A stretch of 64,000 nucleotides of DNA from Halalkalibacter suaedae (GTDB lineage: Bacteria > Bacillota > Bacilli > Bacillales > Bacillaceae_D): the NCBI RefSeq assembly GCF_017939705.1, contig NZ_JAGKSQ010000006.1:1-64000 (forward strand). Direction: 5' to 3'. Of the stretch, positions 10,148-17,581 are shown piece by piece (positions within the stretch are counted from its first letter, which is position 1; every line of letters begins with the position of its first letter). The translations under genes were made by a program, and so were the position numbers. Below the pieces are notes generated by a model that saw only the letters and a program-made list of their open reading frames with translations, was not told where the DNA came from and did no database searches.

Positions 10148-10372
10148 ATGTATGTAGGAAGAGATATGACCGAATTATCAATGATGTCGATTGACCAATG
10201 GACTGAAAAAGAACTTGCTTATTTTCATCATAGTCTTCAGCAGATGACACCATATTTAAACGCTGAGGGTGCTTCGATTCACCGAGAGATCATCCTTGAA
10301 ATAGAAAATAGAGGTGGCTTGAAACACCCTGAAGCGACTTGGACACAAGGCACCGAAGTTCACCCAGATTAG
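10148..10372 (+). CDS. yfhS: YfhS-like conserved small protein
   Basis: A 74-residue soluble protein, identical in length to B. subtilis YfhS as I recall it, and located as there beside fabL. The sequence is helical, with GRDMTELS near the start and the conserved-looking YFHHSLQQM segment. The start at 10148 follows AGGGAGG by 6 nt; the ATG at 10127 would place this SD inside the gene. No catalytic motif is visible. Twenty bases separate it from the next gene on the same strand, suggesting a small operon. Function is unknown. Confidence 0.75.
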   Translation: MYVGRDMTELSMMSIDQWTEKELAYFHHSLQQMTPYLNAEGASIHREIILEIENRGGLKHPEATWTQGTEVHPD

Positions 10373-10392
10373 CAGAAAGGAGTTTGTTCACA

Positions 10393-10728
10393 ATGGAAAA
10401 GGAATTATTCTATGTTAATTTAAACCCAATAAGTATGGAAACGATAAGTCCAATTAAAGTAGATGATGGCCAATTGATTGAGTATGAAATTTCTGCTACA
10501 CCTGAAGAGAAGAAAGAATTTGAGAAACTCCTTCATGAGGTACAAGCCCATGATGTAGAACTCGGTAACTTATTTACATTTCGTCATTTTGATGACAAGA
10601 AAATCGACCGAGATCACAATGAATATCAGCGTGGGTTGAATGATGTATTTGATGAATTGTATCGATTAGGTACAGAGGAGACAAAGGAAAAAATAAAAGA
10701 AATTCATCTCGTTAATGACGATATGTAG
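10393..10728 (+). CDS. Hypothetical acidic protein downstream of yfhS
   Basis: An 111-residue protein I do not recognise. It is acidic and helical in its second half (residues 40-110), with the charged stretch ATPEEKKEFEKLL and the repeated EKIKEIH pattern, and has no membrane helix or cysteine. AAAGGAG lies 10 nt before the ATG at 10393; a longer frame from 10339 would overlap yfhS. It is followed at once by a tandem array of terminator hairpins. It probably shares a transcript with yfhS. Confidence 0.65.
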   Translation: MEKELFYVNLNPISMETISPIKVDDGQLIEYEISATPEEKKEFEKLLHEVQAHDVELGNLFTFRHFDDKKIDRDHNEYQRGLNDVFDELYRLGTEETKEKIKEIHLVNDDM

Positions 10729-10730
10729 AG

Positions 10731-10953
10731 TCGAGCCACTAATCAGGAAGTTCACCTGATTTAAAACATGAAGCGGAGAACTTCTCTCCGCTTTTCGAGC
10801 CACTAATCAGGAAGTTCACCTGATTTAAAACATGAAGCGGAGAACTTCTCTCCGCTTTTCGAGCCACTAATCAGGAAGTTCACCTGATTTAAAACATGAA
10901 GCGGAGAACTTCTCTCCGCTTTTCGAGCCACTAATCAGGAAGTTCACCTGATT
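10731..10953 (+). repeat. 64-bp tandem repeat, 3.5 copies, each with a terminator hairpin
   Basis: Three identical 64-bp units start at 10731, 10795 and 10859, and a fourth of 31 bp runs to 10953. Each full unit contains a 7-bp hairpin (AATCAGG/CCTGATT) and then a 9-bp GC-rich hairpin (AAGCGGAGA/TCTCCGCTT) followed by TTTT, an intrinsic terminator on the plus strand. The array therefore provides three consecutive terminators behind the yfhS operon. Confidence 0.95.
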
Positions 10954-10961
10954 AGTGGCTC
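10925..10961. terminator. Hairpin at the end of the SDR gene
   Basis: A perfect 15-bp inverted repeat, GAGCCACTAATCAGG and its complement, has a 7-nt loop. It overlaps the stop codon of the minus-strand SDR gene and forms the truncated fourth unit of the tandem array. No long T-run follows on either strand. Confidence 0.6.
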
Positions 10962-11707
10962 TTCGATTGTCCTCCGTCAACATTGATCGTGGCTCCTGAG
11001 ATCCAGCTTGCTTTTTCGGATGCGAGGAAGAGGACTACGTTTGCTACTTCTTCGGGTGTTCCAAAACGACCAGCAGGTATTTCGTCTTTGACGAATTGGT
11101 TTATTTTTTCAGGATTTTCTTCTAACCTACGTTGCCAATTGCCTGAGGGGTGTAAGATTGAACCTGGTGCGACGCTATTTACTCGAATTCCGTCTTTTAT
11201 TACTTCATCCGCTAAGGCCTTAGTAAAACTGATCATTGCGGCTTTTGCATTGTTGTATGTAATCTTTCCACCCGATTCTCTACCAAAGACAGAGGAAATA
11301 TTAATTATTGCTCCCGCTTGTTTTGCTTTTAGGATCGGCAATACGAGCTTACTAAAATGGACAGCAGAAAAATAATTTAGTTCCAATGCTTCTCTAAAGA
11401 TGTCCATCGTTGTTTCATCGGCAGTTGAACCATTGCTTCCACCAACATTATTAATTAAAACGTCTATTGTACCAAAATGATGAACAACCTCTTCAACCGT
11501 ATTGGCACGTTCTTGCTCATTTAAAAGGTCAGCTTGAATCGTTAAAATGTCACCTAGCCGGGCCTTTGCTTCACTTAATGCCTCTTTTCCACGAGCAACA
11601 ATGGCTACTCTTGCACCCTCCTCTAGAAAAGACTTGGCAATCTCAAAACCAATCCCTTTTGAACCACCTGTAATTAAAACGACCTTATTCTTCATATTTA
11701 AATCCAT
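10952..11707 (-). CDS. SDR family oxidoreductase, co-transcribed with mutY
   Basis: A 251-residue classical short-chain dehydrogenase. It has nucleotide-binding TGGSKGIG (residues 13-20), NNVGG, catalytic serine in NISSVFG (138-139), and Y151/K155 in YNNAK (YX3K spacing). The C-terminal SGATINVDGG is typical of 3-oxoacyl-ACP reductase-like enzymes, but the substrate cannot be told. Its SD (AGGTG) consists of the last codons of mutY and the two genes are 5 bp apart, so translation is probably coupled. B. subtilis lacks this gene here, so it is an insertion or a paralogue beside fabL. Confidence 0.88.
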   Translation of the reverse strand: MDLNMKNKVVLITGGSKGIGFEIAKSFLEEGARVAIVARGKEALSEAKARLGDILTIQADLLNEQERANTVEEVVHHFGTIDVLINNVGGSNGSTADETTMDIFREALELNYFSAVHFSKLVLPILKAKQAGAIINISSVFGRESGGKITYNNAKAAMISFTKALADEVIKDGIRVNSVAPGSILHPSGNWQRRLEENPEKINQFVKDEIPAGRFGTPEEVANVVLFLASEKASWISGATINVDGGQSKSH

Positions 11708-11712
11708 TTTAC

Positions 11713-12795
11713 TTACACCTGCCTTCTTTTTATCTCTTCAATAATTTTTTGATGTGAGACTGGAAAAGGGTACTGCTCCAACTCACTCACCTTGACCCAT
11801 CGTCCTTCCCGGTTAAAATTGGTATTCCCGACCGTATTTGCTTCATATACTGATATCGACCAAATTAAGTGTGAGAATACATGCTCAACCTGTTGAACCT
11901 TTTCCCCAATATTGACTGGCACATTGTCTTCGGCAAGGGCCTCTTTTAATTCCTTCGGTTGAGTTTCTATCTTCGTCGTCTCAATATTTGGGAATTGCCA
12001 CATTCGGGCAAGTAGACCTTTGTCTGGCCGTTTTTCAATTAGAACTTCTCCAGCTTGATTTCTAATGATAACTGCAGCCATTTGTTTTGCCTTTGCCTTT
12101 TTCTTTTTACTTTTAACTGGTAAGCTTTCTTGAATACCAGCTTGATTTGCCTGGCAATATTCTCTAACAGGACATAGAAGGCATCCTGGTGACGTCGGTG
12201 TACATATGAGGGCACCTAACTCCATTAAACCTTGATTGAAAGCGGACGGGTCTTTTTTTGAAACCAAGTCATACAGTATGGCTTCGAATAACTTCCTCGT
12301 CGACACCTTAGCAATATCAGCATCAATCATGAGAACTCTAGAAAGCACCCTCATCACATTTCCATCAACTGCTGGTTCTGGTTTTCCGTAGGCGATGCTT
12401 AGAATTGCGCCAGCTGTATAAGGACCAACACCTTTTAATTTTGATATTTCAGCTAAGCTCGATGGGACTTGTCCAGCATATTCTTCAACAACCTGTCTTG
12501 CTGCCGTTTGGAGATTACGCACACGAGAGTAATATCCGAGCCCTTCCCATGCCTTAAGGATTCGGTCCTCCTCTGCGTACGCTAGCTCCTCAAGCGTTGG
12601 GAATTCTCTCATAAATGCTTGGTAATATGGGATAACCGTATCAACCCTTGTTTGTTGGAGCATAATCTCTGAAACCCATACCCTGTAAGCATCCTTCGAT
12701 TCTCGCCACGGTAATGATCTCTGGTGCAATGTAAACCACGACACTAAATTGTCTTGGAATCCATCTATATTAAATTCTCTAAGTTGTTCATGCAT
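11713..12795 (-). CDS. mutY: A/G-specific adenine glycosylase MutY
   Basis: A base-excision repair enzyme removing adenine opposite 8-oxoguanine. Its 360 residues contain the catalytic E43 (SEIMLQQT), helix-hairpin-helix KGVGPYTAGA with nearby D144, and the [4Fe-4S] ligands C198, C205, C208 and C214 in C-X6-C-X2-C-X5-C spacing. A C-terminal NUDIX-like domain (about 235-360) recognises 8-oxoG. The SD AAGGAG lies inside the last codons of the upstream gene. The order mutY next to yfhP and fabL matches B. subtilis yfhQ. Confidence 0.96.
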   Translation of the reverse strand: MHEQLREFNIDGFQDNLVSWFTLHQRSLPWRESKDAYRVWVSEIMLQQTRVDTVIPYYQAFMREFPTLEELAYAEEDRILKAWEGLGYYSRVRNLQTAARQVVEEYAGQVPSSLAEISKLKGVGPYTAGAILSIAYGKPEPAVDGNVMRVLSRVLMIDADIAKVSTRKLFEAILYDLVSKKDPSAFNQGLMELGALICTPTSPGCLLCPVREYCQANQAGIQESLPVKSKKKKAKAKQMAAVIIRNQAGEVLIEKRPDKGLLARMWQFPNIETTKIETQPKELKEALAEDNVPVNIGEKVQQVEHVFSHLIWSISVYEANTVGNTNFNREGRWVKVSELEQYPFPVSHQKIIEEIKRRQV

Positions 12796-12798
12796 TTT

Positions 12799-13110
12799 TT
12801 ATAACTCCTTACGTTGGAATGCCCAGCAATGGATTTTAGCGGCTCCCCCTTCAATAAAAGGAATGATTCTACTGAATACAGGGTGATTAGAGGATTTTCT
12901 TAATTCCTTTAGAACATGGTAATGAGACCGAGTAGGTACCTCACACATTTCAACGTATAAGTAAGGCTGATCCTCAGCAACGTACCACTCTACTTGTGTT
13001 GCTTCATATTCAGGTAGTACAGTCTTAATATGTTTCATTGCCTGTTCATATTCATGTATTTTATTTGGATAAACTTTGTATTCCATGAAAATTTGTAAAG
13101 GTTTCGTCAT
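12799..13110 (-). CDS. Hypothetical protein upstream of mutY
   Basis: A 103-residue protein with an alternating strand-helix-strand pattern (FMEYKVYP, then a long helix, QVEWYVAEDQPYLYVEMCEV) that resembles small ferredoxin-like or dimeric alpha/beta-barrel proteins. I do not recognise the family. GGGAG lies 11 nt upstream. Its stop codon is 3 bp from the mutY start and its last codons provide the mutY SD, so the two are expressed together and coupled. A repair or oxidative-stress role is only a guess from this coupling. Confidence 0.75.
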   Translation of the reverse strand: MTKPLQIFMEYKVYPNKIHEYEQAMKHIKTVLPEYEATQVEWYVAEDQPYLYVEMCEVPTRSHYHVLKELRKSSNHPVFSRIIPFIEGGAAKIHCWAFQRKEL

Positions 13111-13195
13111 CTTTTTAGGGTCTCCCTTTTTATTCTCGTGTGATTCGGGTATAAATAAACTATAACCATAATAACCGAAAAGGAGGTTCTTGGCG

Positions 13196-14176
13196 ATGGA
13201 TACAGGTACTCACGTTGTAATGGGCATCGCATTGGGAGGACTCGCAACAATCAGTCCTACTATCGCAAATGACCCGTTACTATCAACTTCGGTTATGGCT
13301 GCGACGATTATTGGCTCTCAAGCTCCAGACTTCGATACGGTATTAAAACTGCGTAACAATGCAGTGTATATTCGAAATCACCGAGGGCTAACTCACTCTA
13401 TCCCCGCGGTTTTGACATGGCCTATCTTAATTACAGCAGGAATAACCATTTTCAATCCTGAGGTAAACTGGCCTATCGTATTACTTTGGTCATTTATTGC
13501 CGTCTTTTTACACGTCTTTGTTGATATTTTCAATGCGTACGGAACACAGGCTCTCCGACCAATTTCTAACAAATGGATCGCCTTAGGAGTCATTAATATA
13601 TTTGACCCATTTATCTTTGTTAGTCATTTAGTTGCGATTTTGCTTTGGACGGTAGGCTTTGCAGCTGGACCGACAATGCTTACATTGTATGGCATTCTGA
13701 TCTTGTATTACGGATGGCGCATTTATGAGAAGGAACAAATCGTCAAACTAGCAAGAGAACAACATCCAGATGCAACCCATGTATTTGTTTCACCAACGAT
13801 TCGTTGGTACCAATGGCATGTAGTTATCAGAACACCAAAGGTTATGTATGTAACGGAGTCGTTCCGAAGAAAGTTCGAATACTTTGAACAGTATTCATTT
13901 GACCCAATTCCTGATACTAAGGTCATTAATGCTGCACGTAAAGATTCAAATCTAGATGCATTTCTGTCCTTCTCACCATCCTATCGTTGGGAAATTGAAG
14001 AAAAGGATGACATTACAGAGGTACGATTTGTGGATCTTCGCTATCGCAGCAAAGGACATTACCCCTTCGTAGCAATCGTTCAATTGGACCAACAGTTAGA
14101 GATTATTAGCTCCTATACAGGCTGGGTATTCAGTGAAGAAGCACTCCAAAAGAAACTTAATATAATTCTTCAATAA
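13196..14176 (+). CDS. yfhP: YfhP-like membrane metal-dependent hydrolase (DUF457/YdjM type)
   Basis: A 326-residue protein of the LexA-binding/YdjM (DUF457) membrane hydrolase family. The N-terminal conserved histidines and aspartates (TGTHVVMG near residue 3, QAPDFD near 45, NHRGLTHS near 62-69) form the presumed metal site, among four hydrophobic helices up to about residue 180. The remainder is a soluble domain. The start at 13196 has AGGAGG 9 nt upstream; a TTG two codons earlier is less likely. Divergent from mutY as in B. subtilis. The substrate is unknown. Confidence 0.88.
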   Translation: MDTGTHVVMGIALGGLATISPTIANDPLLSTSVMAATIIGSQAPDFDTVLKLRNNAVYIRNHRGLTHSIPAVLTWPILITAGITIFNPEVNWPIVLLWSFIAVFLHVFVDIFNAYGTQALRPISNKWIALGVINIFDPFIFVSHLVAILLWTVGFAAGPTMLTLYGILILYYGWRIYEKEQIVKLAREQHPDATHVFVSPTIRWYQWHVVIRTPKVMYVTESFRRKFEYFEQYSFDPIPDTKVINAARKDSNLDAFLSFSPSYRWEIEEKDDITEVRFVDLRYRSKGHYPFVAIVQLDQQLEIISSYTGWVFSEEALQKKLNIILQ

Positions 14177-14206
14177 CAATAAGGCTAGAAAAGGTGAAAA
14201 AACCAT

Positions 14207-14230
14207 GAGGCCACTTAAAAAGGCCTCTTT
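14207..14230 (+). terminator. Terminator downstream of yfhP
   Basis: GAGGCC (14207-14212) pairs with GGCCTC (14222-14227), with a 9-nt A-rich loop, and TTT follows. The short stem makes it modest. Confidence 0.55.
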
Positions 14231-14335
14231 AGCAGATTCGAGGCAGCAGCAATGGCTCCACACGTTGCACGCCTGCTATGAAAAACCCACTCATAGCAAG
14301 ACTTAAGACATTGCAACGGTTTCGCTCATTGCTTA

Positions 14336-14380
14336 AAGGCCACTGCAAAAGGTAAAAATCATACCTTTTGCAGTGGCCTT
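14336..14380. terminator. Strong perfect-palindrome terminator for yfhJ
   Basis: A perfect 19-bp stem (14336-14354 with 14362-14380) with a 7-nt loop lies between yfhP and yfhJ. Plus-strand TTATTTT follows. The stretch between it and the yfhP terminator contains a further 8-bp inverted repeat TGCTATGA/TCATAGCA (about 14272-14299). Confidence 0.8.
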
Positions 14381-14383
14381 ATT

Positions 14384-14650
14384 TTAATGCTTCATGTGAT
14401 CATCCTGGTTTAAGTGTGAAAATTTATCTTTTGTTGGTTCATACATATGTAAGTGTGGACCATACTGCACAATCCATTTCATGACTATTTGTTCAGTAAC
14501 GTCCTGTCCTTTATACGTCCACCCACCTTTGGCTCTAGAGGTTTCAAAATCCTCCCAAAGGCTTTCAACCCAAGTTCTAGCCTGGTTCGCAGTAATTTTT
14601 TGATTCACAGCAATTAATTGCTCCGTTAAACGCTGAAAACGATCTTCCAT
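14384..14650 (-). CDS. yfhJ: YfhJ family (WVELL-type) protein
   Basis: An 88-residue conserved Bacillaceae protein. The central TWVESLWEDFETS corresponds to the W-V-E-L-L/W motif that names the family, and GGWTYKGQDVTEQIV follows, with two conserved tryptophans. No membrane segment is present. GGAGG lies 7 nt upstream of the ATG. It is divergent from sspK, as in B. subtilis. Function is unknown. Confidence 0.88.
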   Translation of the reverse strand: MEDRFQRLTEQLIAVNQKITANQARTWVESLWEDFETSRAKGGWTYKGQDVTEQIVMKWIVQYGPHLHMYEPTKDKFSHLNQDDHMKH

Positions 14651-14745
14651 CTTAATTCCTCCATTGTCAAAGTTTACTCATCATAATAAAAATGACAGTG
14701 TCTATACTATTTAATGAACACATGTTGGAAAGGGGGAAGCAACTC

Positions 14746-14901
14746 GTGAGAAACAAAGCAAAAGGCTTTCCAAATCATATTAAGTTCCAGGGGAACTCAC
14801 CTAAAGATCATAACAAACATGAATCCTTACGTGCAGATGGGACTATTAATACACACCCAAGAGAACGTATGAGAAACAGTGATGGAGACACAAACAGCTA
14901 G
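14746..14901 (+). CDS. sspK: Small acid-soluble spore protein K
   Basis: A 51-residue basic spore-core protein. [15 protein letters not shown] and RADGTIN..HPRERMR reproduce the SspK pattern (RNK-KGFP, KFQGE, RADGSIN-HPQERMR in B. subtilis). The start is GTG at 14746 with AGGGGG 9 nt upstream; the longer frame from 14692 would add 18 residues foreign to the family. SspK is expressed in the forespore from a SigG promoter in B. subtilis; no convincing SigG boxes could be placed here. Confidence 0.9.
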   Translation: MRNKAKGFPNHIKFQGNSPKDHNKHESLRADGTINTHPRERMRNSDGDTNS

Positions 14902-14934
14902 TTAATACATTTAACTATCGTGGAGGTGCCTGTT

Positions 14935-15087
14935 ATGGGTAAGGAGAAAAATACAGAATTTGATTACAAGAGTCCTTTTGATTCACCACGAGCTAACCCT
15001 AAGCACGCTTCTCACCAAATTGGTGGAGAAACACAAATGAGCCAACATGATATAAAGTTCAGAATAAATAGACGTACGCAAAGATAG
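14935..15087 (+). CDS. YpzG-like small protein
   Basis: A 50-residue hydrophilic protein starting 33 bp after sspK, with GGAGG 10 nt before the ATG. The block SPFDSPRANPKHA and the following QIGGETQMSQHD resemble the YpzG family of small Bacillaceae proteins. The family is probably spore-associated, but I rate the name as tentative. It is likely in the sspK transcript, which supports expression late in sporulation. Confidence 0.65.
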   Translation: MGKEKNTEFDYKSPFDSPRANPKHASHQIGGETQMSQHDIKFRINRRTQR

Positions 15088-15106
15088 TATGTTTAGGGAG
15101 GGGGAT

Positions 15107-15427
15107 TTACTCCTCCCCTTCTTCTTCAAGTAATGAGATAGGCACTGCTTCTAACACTGTTCCACCATCCCGATACCCCCATGCAAAATATCCATTTAAA
15201 TAAGAAAGCGAAAAACGCGAATCCCCTTCTTTTAAGCGGTAGGTTGTTCCCTTCTTAAAATCTTTTGGGTTTAGCAAATAAGCCTTTGCCATTAAAACTC
15301 GTCTTTCATATACAGCAAATTCGTTCATCATTCCCATTTGCTCCGCCTTTTTTGCCTTTTCATTTAAGGTGGCAATTGCTTGTCTTAATTCATATTCAGT
15401 CATCTCACTAAATCGCTTTTCTTCCAT
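15107..15427 (-). CDS. yfhH: YfhH family protein (DUF1811)
   Basis: A 106-residue conserved protein downstream of recX. An N-terminal two-helix region (SEMTEYELRQAIATLNEKAKKA) is followed by a small beta-domain with KGTTYRLKEGD and YFAWGY, the DUF1811 architecture. The start at 15427 has AAGGGGAG 8 nt upstream; an earlier ATG overlaps the recX stop but lies before the SD. Operon with recX, as yfhG-yfhH in B. subtilis. Function is unknown. Confidence 0.87.
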   Translation of the reverse strand: MEEKRFSEMTEYELRQAIATLNEKAKKAEQMGMMNEFAVYERRVLMAKAYLLNPKDFKKGTTYRLKEGDSRFSLSYLNGYFAWGYRDGGTVLEAVPISLLEEEGEE

Positions 15428-15444
15428 AGTAAATTCTCCCCTTA

Positions 15445-16251
15445 TCATAGTTTCTGATCAATATAGCGTTCAATTAATTCTGCCGCAAACCCTTTTCGGT
15501 ATAATGCCTGTTTAAACCGCTGGACATACTCCCATCTTTCATATTTGCCCTGGTATTTCTTTTCGACCTTTTCCGCTTGGTAGCATAAAGCTTCCCACTC
15601 ATCGTCACCTTCCTTTTCAATCTCGACATGATGAAGGGCTTCATTAATAATCGAATGTGAATATCCTTTTGACTGAAGCTGAATTGCAAGCTTATCCTTG
15701 TACGCACGATTTGAATGCTTTGTACTTTTATTCGCTTGCTTTTCAAGCCATTTCCTCGCTTCGTTTATCTGTTCTTCTTTTGGAATCGTTTGTATGACTT
15801 CTTCTATGTCAGTTTTACTAACCCCTTTTTGCATAAGCTCCTGCTTCAATTTCAGAGGCCCTTTCACTTGAGTGAGTCGTTTTGTTTGAACAAAGGCACG
15901 TGCAAACTCATGATCATCAAGTAATTTTTGTTCAATTAAGGTTTGAATAACCTCGTCTATATGTTCTTCAACTCTTTCCTTCTTCAGTAAATACTTTTTG
16001 ATTTCATCTATAGAACGCATCCTGTAAGACAAATAGTTCAACGCTAGATGGTATGTTTTCTTTTTCTCGTCTTCCTCAATTAATGTCTTGAGATACTCTT
16101 CATCAAGCTCTAAGCCCTTTTTCAGCTGGTATTTAATCAGAACATCCTCATCAACACTAAAAGCATATTCTTCTCCTTGCCCTCTATCAAGAAAAATATT
16201 GTATCTGCCCTTATTTCGTTTTTGTAAAGTAATTTTTGTTATTTTGCTCAT
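15445..16251 (-). CDS. recX: Recombination regulator RecX
   Basis: A 268-residue RecX, a helical three-helix-repeat protein that binds RecA filaments and modulates their activity. The motifs AFVQTKRLTQVKGPLKLKQEL and LQSKGYSH are typical, and the length matches the long Bacillus form (264 in B. subtilis YfhG). The start at 16251 (MSKITKI) has AAGGTGG 5 nt upstream; an in-frame GTG nine bases earlier lies against the SD. It is divergent from yfhF and followed by yfhH. Confidence 0.93.
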   Translation of the reverse strand: MSKITKITLQKRNKGRYNIFLDRGQGEEYAFSVDEDVLIKYQLKKGLELDEEYLKTLIEEDEKKKTYHLALNYLSYRMRSIDEIKKYLLKKERVEEHIDEVIQTLIEQKLLDDHEFARAFVQTKRLTQVKGPLKLKQELMQKGVSKTDIEEVIQTIPKEEQINEARKWLEKQANKSTKHSNRAYKDKLAIQLQSKGYSHSIINEALHHVEIEKEGDDEWEALCYQAEKVEKKYQGKYERWEYVQRFKQALYRKGFAAELIERYIDQKL

Positions 16252-16335
16252 TTCATCCACCTTCTTGCTTTATTTTGGAAAAATAATAATAAAAGAACTA
16301 CAATTAACTTAGTTAGCCTAAAAGGAGGTCTTCTA

Positions 16336-17241
16336 ATGAAAATTGCAATTGCTGGTGGTTCTGGTTTAATCGGAACGAAATTGACAAATTACTTTGTAAG
16401 CAAAGGTCACTCTGTCTTCATTTTAACAAGAGATGCCACAAACAAACCAGTTAAAGATCATGTTCATTATATCGAATGGTTAAAAGATGGGACAAAACCT
16501 GAATTAGATTTAGAAGGAATTGAGGCATTTATTAATTTAGCAGGGGAATCAATTGGTGATGGACGTTGGACAAAGAAGCGTAAAGAAGCTATCTTAAATA
16601 GCCGCATCACGTCAACAAGAACAGTCATTGACTTACTTTCAAAGCTTAAATCAAAACCTGAGGTTCTCGTTAATGCATCAGCCATAGGGTATTACGGAAA
16701 TTCGTTAACTGAAACATTTACTGAATCTTCACAGCCTATTGAAACGAACTTCCTATCAACTGTCGTTCAACACTGGGAAAAAGAAGCTGAGAAAGCATCA
16801 AATCTCGGAGTACGTGTTGTGTATTGTCGCTTAGGAATTGTTCTAGATGCGTCTGAGGGTGCCCTTCCGCAAATCGTCTTACCATATCGCTTATATGTTG
16901 GTGGACCTCTTGGCAAAGGATCACAATGGGTCAGTTGGGTCCATATTGATGACGTTGTTGGAATGTTTGACTTAGCGATTGAACAAACAGAAATTATCGG
17001 ACCACTGAATGTTACAAATCCAGTTCCTATACAAATGAATGATTTTGGAAAAACGGTTGCGACAATTTTAAACAAACCGCATTGGATTCCTGTACCTGCA
17101 TTCGCTCTCAAATTACTGCTTGGAGAGATGAGTACACTTGTCCTCGATGGAAATAAAGTGCTGCCAGAAAAGGCGAAAAAATATGAATATTCTTATCGTT
17201 TCGAGTCACTTTCTGTCGCTCTTAATCATATTTTAAAGTAG
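16336..17241 (+). CDS. yfhF: TIGR01777-type NAD(P)-dependent epimerase (YfhF)
   Basis: A 301-residue extended-SDR protein. Rossmann motif GGSGLIG (residues 7-13), NLAGESIGDGRW and the YG..LTE segment mark the TIGR01777 (SulA/YfcH) subfamily, with a C-terminal DUF1731 domain (about residues 245-301). The substrate is unknown. AAAGGAGG lies 7 nt before the ATG. Divergent from recX, same as B. subtilis yfhF-yfhG. Confidence 0.92.
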   Translation: MKIAIAGGSGLIGTKLTNYFVSKGHSVFILTRDATNKPVKDHVHYIEWLKDGTKPELDLEGIEAFINLAGESIGDGRWTKKRKEAILNSRITSTRTVIDLLSKLKSKPEVLVNASAIGYYGNSLTETFTESSQPIETNFLSTVVQHWEKEAEKASNLGVRVVYCRLGIVLDASEGALPQIVLPYRLYVGGPLGKGSQWVSWVHIDDVVGMFDLAIEQTEIIGPLNVTNPVPIQMNDFGKTVATILNKPHWIPVPAFALKLLLGEMSTLVLDGNKVLPEKAKKYEYSYRFESLSVALNHILK

Positions 17242-17353
17242 ATAATTTTTTCTTAATAATTGGTAGACTTTTTCACATAAAATTTATAAAAAAGAGGTAT
17301 CTTTTTTGTAAAAAAACATTTAATATAAGAAAGGATTCAAGAGCAAATAAGCG

Positions 17354-17359
17354 TATAAT
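17354..17359 (+). promoter_or_regulatory. Putative -10 box for the GNAT leader transcript
   Basis: A consensus TATAAT lies about 220 bp upstream of the GNAT start. No good -35 box is seen (AGGATT at 17332-17337, 16-bp spacer, is the nearest), so it may need an activator. Transcription would start near 17,366, just before the structured leader. Confidence 0.45.
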
Positions 17360-17365
17360 ATATAA

Positions 17366-17581
17366 AACAAGAACTAATATTAAGGTGAAGACGTTACAAG
17401 ACCCTAGAATCCACTATATCGCTAAATAGCCAATTTTATAAGCATTGGGAAGGCAATTGGTGCGCCATCAGCAAAGCTGGTTCTAGTGGGTTCGATTCCC
17501 ACCCCGAATTTGATACGTTTTTACATTAAATTCGAGGGTGGATCTATTTATCTGCCCTCATTATGACAAGGAGGGTTTTTT
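17366..17581 (+). promoter_or_regulatory. Candidate riboswitch or attenuator leader of the GNAT gene
   Basis: A leader of about 215 nt holds five pairings in which each excludes the next. They are P1 17407-17416/17484-17493 (10 bp, one GU); a tRNA T-arm-like hairpin GTGGG-TTCGATT-CCCAC 17486-17502; P4 17499-17511/17528-17541 (13 bp, one bulge); an antiterminator-like hairpin 17534-17543/17550-17559 (10 bp); and a terminator CCCTC/GAGGG 17555-17575 followed by T6. The last stem contains the SD (AAGGAGGG) of the GTG start at 17582, so it could act on both transcription and translation. Additional small hairpins sit inside P1 (17430-17435/17455-17460; 17467-17481). I do not recognise a known riboswitch class. 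Structure is hand-derived. Confidence 0.6.

Noticed and set aside
10731-10953. CRISPR array
   Set aside because: The units are directly abutted 64-bp copies with no spacers, and each is a terminator; no cas genes are in the window.
17484-17508. tRNA gene suggested by the GTGGG-TTCGATT-CCCAC arm
   Set aside because: No matching acceptor, D or anticodon stem of normal size and no CCA; the arm fits better as one step in a leader-RNA switch.
17534-17544. T-box motif
   Set aside because: GAGGGTGG resembles the T-box core, but the conserved ACCGCG half and a Stem I specifier region are absent.
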